This document shows, in pieces, positions 12,426-16,357 of a stretch of DNA of 16,357 bases. Below the pieces are notes generated by a model. That model saw nothing but the letters and a program-made list of their open reading frames with translations. It did not search any database and was not told where the DNA came from. A program made the translations under genes and the position numbers. The first letter of the stretch is position 1; every line of letters starts with the position of its first letter. Source of the stretch: JAUSKF01 sp964545345 (lineage in GTDB: Bacteria; Patescibacteriota; Minisyncoccia; UBA6257; WO2-44-18). The stretch is taken from assembly GCA_964545345.1 (NCBI GenBank), contig CAZJFE010000015.1, positions 1 through 16,357 on the forward strand, written 5' to 3'.

Positions 12426-13793
12426 TTATTTGCAACTGCAACCAATGCTACTCTTTCCGAGTGTTGGTTTTCCATTGCAACTGTAATCAGGAGGCGCGTA
12501 ACTTGGAGGGGCCGATCCAATGAACGGGGTGCCCACGCCGGTATAAAAATCAATTGTTGGAGTTCCGGAAACACAAGTAAATCCGCAGATTGCCGTGGCG
12601 GTTGTTTTATACGGACCGCCATAGGAATCCACAAAAGAAGTGCAGGAAGTTGCTCCGCCCGATCCCCCACCTACAGACTCGGGATCAGGATAAGCTACTG
12701 TGCCATCCGGAGCGTCGCCGAACTCCCAAGTTCCGCCTCCGAACAAATCGGATAGATCATCGGCAATATCGCCAAAAAAATCTCCTACATCATCAATAAT
12801 ACCACCCGAAGGCGCCGGAGCCGGAGCCGGTATCGGAGTTGGAGAAGGTGTCGGCGCAGGAGTAGGCGTCGGGCTTGGAGATGGAGGAATAAAGAACGAC
12901 AAAATCGCCGAATGACCAGGAGGAACAGGCGCGGGCGATGGAGTGGGATCCGGAGAAGGCGCTGGAGCTGGTGTTGGCGAAGGAGTCGGTGCCGGAGTCG
13001 GAGTTGGCGATGGTGTTGGAGCAGGAGAAGGTGTCGGCGCAGGAGTAGGCGCCGGACTTGGTGTCGGTGAAGGCGGAACAAAAAACGACAAAATCGTCGA
13101 GTGACCGGGAGGAACCGGAGCGGGCGATGGAGTGGGAACTGGAGAAGGGGTGGGGGTTGGTGTCGGAGCGGGCGGAGTTGGCGGAACCGATCCCGGCGGA
13201 GGAACGGTAGGAGGCACAGTGAGGTCCGGCGGCGTAGGAACATCAATGGAACCGCCCGGGATCGGCAGAACTAGATCAAACGGATCGTCCGGCGGATCAG
13301 GAATCGGATCAAAAGGAATCGGCGGCAAATCCACGCTAAAGCCCGGACCACCCGGACCTCCGGAAACCGGATCGGAAGGATCCCCTGCTCCGCCGTACGG
13401 AATGAAGGTAACGGTCGGATAAAGAGTCGGAGTAAATCCAGCGCCGCCGGTATCTACTAACGCGCTAAAACTTGAAGGCAATAAAAAAGTTAAATCCTTC
13501 GGCAAAGGACCGAACATCGGCGACAAAACTATTGATGGAAAAGTATAATCGGGGGCGACGCCTCCGCTGAATTTAAGAGTCAGGTTAATAACCGGGGTGT
13601 ATCCGCACGGCAAGAACCAGCTGAACTTCCAATCGTGACAGGGATACCAATACGGCGCCTTGGAGTCCAAGTTATTTGGGTCAAAATCTAAAAATGTTTG
13701 CGCCAAAACCCCGGCTGGGAATAAACCGGCGGCAATAAATACGACAAAACTAAGAGCCGCTATCCTCTTTAAAATCATGGGTGAGGCAGTCAT
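12426..13793 (-). CDS. Secreted Pro/Thr/Ser-rich protein with Cys-rich tail and partial GEVED motif
   Basis: This encodes 455 residues. A signal peptide (1-31, ending GVLAQ) is followed by a globular part (about 32-135) with two Cys (52, 63), and a long Gly/Pro/Asp-rich then PTPSPAP-repeat stalk (about 140-328). The stalk contains a 63-residue tandem duplication with the hydrophobic insert PGHS(T/A)ILSFF. An acidic helix DDVGDFFGDIADDLSDLF (334-351) leads to WEFGDAPDG (356-364). FGDAPD is the motif that commonly opens GEVED-type domains, but here a six-Cys tail (384-454) follows instead. AAGGA lies 5 bases before ATG 13793, and the start overlaps the upstream gene by 44 bases. The stop is 41 bases before the next gene, so co-transcription is likely. 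A cell-surface stalk is a reasonable inference; the exact role is unknown. Confidence 0.8.
   Translation of the reverse strand: MTASPMILKRIAALSFVVFIAAGLFPAGVLAQTFLDFDPNNLDSKAPYWYPCHDWKFSWFLPCGYTPVINLTLKFSGGVAPDYTFPSIVLSPMFGPLPKDLTFLLPSSFSALVDTGGAGFTPTLYPTVTFIPYGGAGDPSDPVSGGPGGPGFSVDLPPIPFDPIPDPPDDPFDLVLPIPGGSIDVPTPPDLTVPPTVPPPGSVPPTPPAPTPTPTPSPVPTPSPAPVPPGHSTILSFFVPPSPTPSPAPTPAPTPSPAPTPSPTPTPAPTPSPTPAPAPSPDPTPSPAPVPPGHSAILSFFIPPSPSPTPTPAPTPSPTPIPAPAPAPSGGIIDDVGDFFGDIADDLSDLFGGGTWEFGDAPDGTVAYPDPESVGGGSGGATSCTSFVDSYGGPYKTTATAICGFTCVSGTPTIDFYTGVGTPFIGSAPPSYAPPDYSCNGKPTLGKSSIGCSCK
12846..13124 (-). repeat. Tandem 189-bp duplication in the Pro-rich stalk
   Basis: The block encoding SPAPVPPGHSTILSFFVPP recurs 189 bases (63 codons) later as SPAPVPPGHSAILSFFIPP, at residues 224 onward and 287 onward. 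The bases around it are rich in 6-base PT/SP/AP repeats. Such blocks expand and contract by slippage. Confidence 0.8.
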
Positions 13794-14787
13794 AGAAATC
13801 CTTATCTCCGCACCCCTTAATTATACCAGACAGCTCGTTGGGTTCCTCATAAAAATAATAAGGAGTCACAGCTAAACGGGAATGCTCAACGTCCGTGAAA
13901 CGCCCGTAGCCATCTAAACGCCCCCTGGAATAGGGGTAGGCGGCCTCTAATTTGGCTGAAAACCCGGCTGGGACAAAATTGTCGGCTAGTTGATCAAAGG
14001 GACCATCATAGTAATTGTTTTTCCGCACATTATTAGCGCTAATCGCGAATAAAATCTTCCGATTTCCATCCTGATAGAAGGCGAACCCGCTCTTCTCTCC
14101 TATCAGAATATTGCCCGGGCTCGGAATAAGTTCTTCCGGCAACATCAGCCGATCCTCATCCAGCACAAACATAAAATGAGATAACTCGGAATTGTAAACA
14201 AGCAAAAATTGATGCCCCGATTCGTCAAAAGTTCGCTCAACAAATATTTCGCCTTTATTAATCCCGGACTTCGGCGCGGCCTGGGAAAGATTATTCAACT
14301 CAAAAAATACCGGCTTCCCGCCAAAGTCAATTTGAAATCCCAAAGGTGATAATCTCTGAATCACCAATCCGGAAAAATTGTCATAGCGTTTATAGCGGGA
14401 AAAAACCTGAGTGCCCACGCCGGGATCTTCCTCAAAAATCCAATAGGCAAAATCCAAATACCGACCAACCTCCGCCGCGGGCGGCAGATGTAAATTTCCC
14501 CAAACTTCCCGACCGCGATTTTTGAAAACGAAGTAATAATAATTTTCACTCGGGTAGACTTTCACCTGATCACGCAAAGACGAAAAGACAAATCCGAAAA
14601 CTTCATCAACGTTTTGGAGATTTACTTCTGTCTCGCCGATCTCCGGATAATCCCCCTCAATCAGGTCTTGATGAAAAGCAATTTTCGGACGCTGGTCTTC
14701 GGGATAGAAAAACAACGCGCCAAATAAAACCAATAAAATTCCGACGCCGGCCAGGAAACTCCAATGAAATTTCTTTTTGCGAGGCAT
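13750..14787 (-). CDS. Unknown protein with N-terminal membrane anchor
   Basis: I do not recognise this 345-residue protein. A basic start (PRKKK) and one membrane helix (about 10-28) precede a ~315-residue, strand-rich, Tyr/Phe-rich domain. Visible stretches are FVFSSLRDQVKVYPSENYYYFVF, VIQRLSPLGFQIDFGGKPVFF and FLLVYNSELSHFMFVLDEDRL, arranged like repeated strand-turn units. Two Cys near the end (326, 334: CGDKDFYDC) could form a small disulfide loop. The frame is open to 14955, but ATG 14787 is chosen because the -10 box at 14799-14794 places transcription start at this very base, and the longer form would run through gpmI. It is the first gene of a three-gene unit with two secreted proteins, so an envelope role is likely (inference). 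Confidence 0.75.
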   Translation of the reverse strand: MPRKKKFHWSFLAGVGILLVLFGALFFYPEDQRPKIAFHQDLIEGDYPEIGETEVNLQNVDEVFGFVFSSLRDQVKVYPSENYYYFVFKNRGREVWGNLHLPPAAEVGRYLDFAYWIFEEDPGVGTQVFSRYKRYDNFSGLVIQRLSPLGFQIDFGGKPVFFELNNLSQAAPKSGINKGEIFVERTFDESGHQFLLVYNSELSHFMFVLDEDRLMLPEELIPSPGNILIGEKSGFAFYQDGNRKILFAISANNVRKNNYYDGPFDQLADNFVPAGFSAKLEAAYPYSRGRLDGYGRFTDVEHSRLAVTPYYFYEEPNELSGIIKGCGDKDFYDCLTHDFKEDSGS

Positions 14788-14812
14788 GACTTTATTATAT
14801 AATAGAGTCATG
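14785..14812. promoter_or_regulatory. Symmetric bidirectional promoter for leaderless transcripts
   Basis: The 28 bases from CAT (minus-strand start at 14787) to ATG (plus-strand start at 14810) form a palindrome with 13 of 14 pairs matching. TATAAT lies at 14798-14803 on the plus strand and at 14799-14794 on the minus strand, sharing two bases. Each box ends 6 bases before its ATG, so transcription would begin at the A of each start codon. Neither gene has room for a Shine-Dalgarno site. The -35 regions are weak. Confidence 0.7.
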
Positions 14813-16339
14813 TCCAAACCCGTTGTGCTGGCAATCCTAGATGGATTCGGAATCTCTGAAGAAGAGCGCGGTAACGCCGTTCGCCTGGCCAACAAGCCAA
14901 ATTTCAAGAAAATCGGCGAAAACTTTTTGGGCACCACCCTGCACGCCTCCGGCATTGAAGTCGGGGTGCCATGGGGCGAAGTCGGCAGCTCGGAAGTCGG
15001 TCACACCAACATCGGCGCCGGATTGGTAATCTACCAAAACTATCCCCGGATCAGTCTGGCGATCAAAGACGAAAGTTTTTTTAAAATCCCGATCTGGGAT
15101 GAAGTGATCAAAAAACCGGCGGTTCATCTTTTCGGATTACTGACTAATTCCGGAATCCATGCTCACGTTGATCATCTAATCGGATTGTTGCGGATGCTCT
15201 CTCAGAAAAAATACAAAGGCGAGGTGTTTGTCCATGCTTTCACTGACGGCGAAGACGCTCCACCGAAATCGGCCTCTATCTTTCTGGAAATGGTGGAAAA
15301 AGAAATGAAATCCCTGAGGATCGGGAAAATCGCCAGCATTACCGGACGATATTGGGCGATGGATCGCAATAAAAATTTGGATCGGACAGAAAAAACGATC
15401 GCCTGTATGACTGAGGGGACAGGGGTTAGCGCGGAAAGCGCCGGAGAGGCATTGGCGAGAGCTTATCAAAATAATATTTCCGATGAACTGATTGAGCCGA
15501 CCGTCATCGTTGGAAAAAACGGGCAACCGGTCGGTCTACTGAAAAAATCCGACGCGGCAATATTTTTTAACTTCCGACCGGATCGCGCCCGTCAGATCAC
15601 GGAAAAAATGTCCAAGATTGAAGGGCTGTTTTTAGTTACACTCACTCAATTTGAAGAAAAATTACCAGTCAAGGTGGCTTTCCCGCCGCAATATATCACC
15701 CATCCTCTGGCCCGGATTGTATCCGATGCCGGCAAATCGCAATTTCACATAGCTGAAAGCGAAAAATACGCGCACGCGACCTATTTCTTCAATGGCGGCG
15801 TGGAAGAGCCGTTCCCCGGAGAAGATAGAAGCACTATCCCCTCTCCCGCGGTATCCGAATATGACCAAAAGCCGGAAATGTCGGCCTATCAGATCACGGA
15901 AAGAATTCTCACGACTCTGGAAAAACAAAAATATGATTTCATAGTAGTAAATTTCGCCAACGGCGACATGGTAGGACACACTGGCAACTTAAAAGCCGCC
16001 ACGAAAGCGGTGGAGGTATTAGACGAATGCATCGGGAAAATCGCCTCCAAGGTTTTGGCTCTTGATGGAAACCTGATCATTACCGCCGACCATGGCAATT
16101 GCGAAGAAATGATTGACCTGGATACCGGCGTCGCGGACACCGAGCACTCTACTAATCCGGTTCCGCTTTTCATTATAGGCAACCTCTACCTCGCCAAAGA
16201 AAAACCGTTTCACGCCGGCGAGCCAACAGGAATTCTGGCGGATGTGGCGCCGACAATTTTAGAAATCATGCAGATCCCCCAACCGAAAGAGATGACCGGT
16301 AGAAGTTTATTGAAAAATATCGGCCGGTTGGCTATTTAG
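14810..16339 (+). CDS. gpmI: 2,3-bisphosphoglycerate-independent phosphoglycerate mutase
   Basis: This encodes 509 residues, the usual family length. The enzyme interconverts 3- and 2-phosphoglycerate in glycolysis using two metal ions, in the cytoplasm. Visible motifs include the metal Asp in LAILDGFG (D11), the catalytic Ser in SSEVGH (S61), and the His pair in GIHAHVDH. Substrate Arg residues lie in TGRYWAMDR (R180, R186) and in FNFRPDRARQ (R256, R259), and Lys is in EKYAH (K319). Metal ligands are in NGDMVGH (D386, H390), TADHGN (D427, H428) and TEHSTNP (H446). One oddity: the usual HAF-x-DGRD motif reads HAFTDGED, so a substrate-binding Arg is replaced by Glu148. The start at 14810 is chosen over the in-frame TTG at 14777 because the true N-terminus of the family is MSKPVVLAILDGFG and the -10 box lies in between. 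Confidence 0.95.
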   Translation: MSKPVVLAILDGFGISEEERGNAVRLANKPNFKKIGENFLGTTLHASGIEVGVPWGEVGSSEVGHTNIGAGLVIYQNYPRISLAIKDESFFKIPIWDEVIKKPAVHLFGLLTNSGIHAHVDHLIGLLRMLSQKKYKGEVFVHAFTDGEDAPPKSASIFLEMVEKEMKSLRIGKIASITGRYWAMDRNKNLDRTEKTIACMTEGTGVSAESAGEALARAYQNNISDELIEPTVIVGKNGQPVGLLKKSDAAIFFNFRPDRARQITEKMSKIEGLFLVTLTQFEEKLPVKVAFPPQYITHPLARIVSDAGKSQFHIAESEKYAHATYFFNGGVEEPFPGEDRSTIPSPAVSEYDQKPEMSAYQITERILTTLEKQKYDFIVVNFANGDMVGHTGNLKAATKAVEVLDECIGKIASKVLALDGNLIITADHGNCEEMIDLDTGVADTEHSTNPVPLFIIGNLYLAKEKPFHAGEPTGILADVAPTILEIMQIPQPKEMTGRSLLKNIGRLAI

Positions 16340-16343
16340 CTTG

Positions 16344-16357
16344 TCCCACACATAACT
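16344..16357. repeat. Intergenic palindrome copy F (cut by window end)
   Basis: TCCCACACATAA (16344-16355) matches the left arm of copies A and B at 10 of 12 bases. The right arm lies beyond the window. It follows the gpmI stop by 4 bases. Confidence 0.5.

Noticed and set aside
12785..13246. 153-codon Arg/Leu-rich frame within the Pro-rich gene
   Set aside because: A shifted reading of PT/SP repeat codons; repeats of this kind stay open in several frames.
14788..14955. N-terminal extension of the 13750-14787 protein to 14955
   Set aside because: It runs antisense through the start of gpmI and the shared promoter, and the extension looks like a frame shadow.

Overview
The window looks like a piece of a Candidate Phyla Radiation (Patescibacteria, probably Parcubacteria-like) chromosome. 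The support is indirect. There is a cluster of small two-helix T4SS-type pilins and an orphan, membrane-anchored solute-binding protein. There are large secreted GEVED/Ig-like proteins, many short proteins with one N-terminal membrane anchor, and a tRNA without encoded CCA. TGA acts as a stop codon, so the recoding of Gracilibacteria/SR1 is not in play. No IS element, phage gene or CRISPR array was seen.

Layout. (1) 1-3391, plus strand: the 3' end of gyrA, a solute-binding protein gene flanked by inverted arrays of 7-bp repeats, then four tandem pilin-like paralogues ending at a strong bidirectional terminator. (2) 3397-7173, minus strand: an SPFH/Band 7 block. It holds one SPFH protein (6200-7066) with its own promoter and terminator, and a second transcription unit encoding another SPFH protein followed by two membrane-anchored proteins that carry one and two copies of an unrecognised ~80-residue domain. 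These genes have clear Shine-Dalgarno sites and near-consensus promoters, unlike their neighbours. (3) 7180-8063: an unknown membrane protein gene (minus) head-to-head with tRNA-Leu(UAG) (plus). (4) 8071-14787, minus strand: a probable three-gene unit encoding an anchored protein of unknown function, a Pro/Thr/Ser-rich secreted protein and a ~1437-residue multidomain secreted protein. (5) 14810-16339, plus strand: gpmI, divergent from that unit across only 22 bp.

Main points of interest. A family of short palindromes (TCCCTTACATA-type arms) lies at gene boundaries, with paired compensatory substitutions between copies. A 28-bp near-perfect palindrome carries overlapping -10 boxes on both strands, each placed so that both divergent genes would be transcribed without a leader. 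Heptanucleotide arrays run into the start codons of secreted-protein genes. The SPFH plus FKKV/EIWIER-domain cassette is the best candidate for an undescribed system. Its role is not known; a membrane-organising or envelope function is inference from the SPFH partners and the N-terminal anchors.

Intergenic stretches over about 200 bases are short on genes: 5918-6199 holds a palindrome, two promoters, a 24-bp perfect palindrome and a terminator; 7924-8070 holds a palindrome and a terminator.
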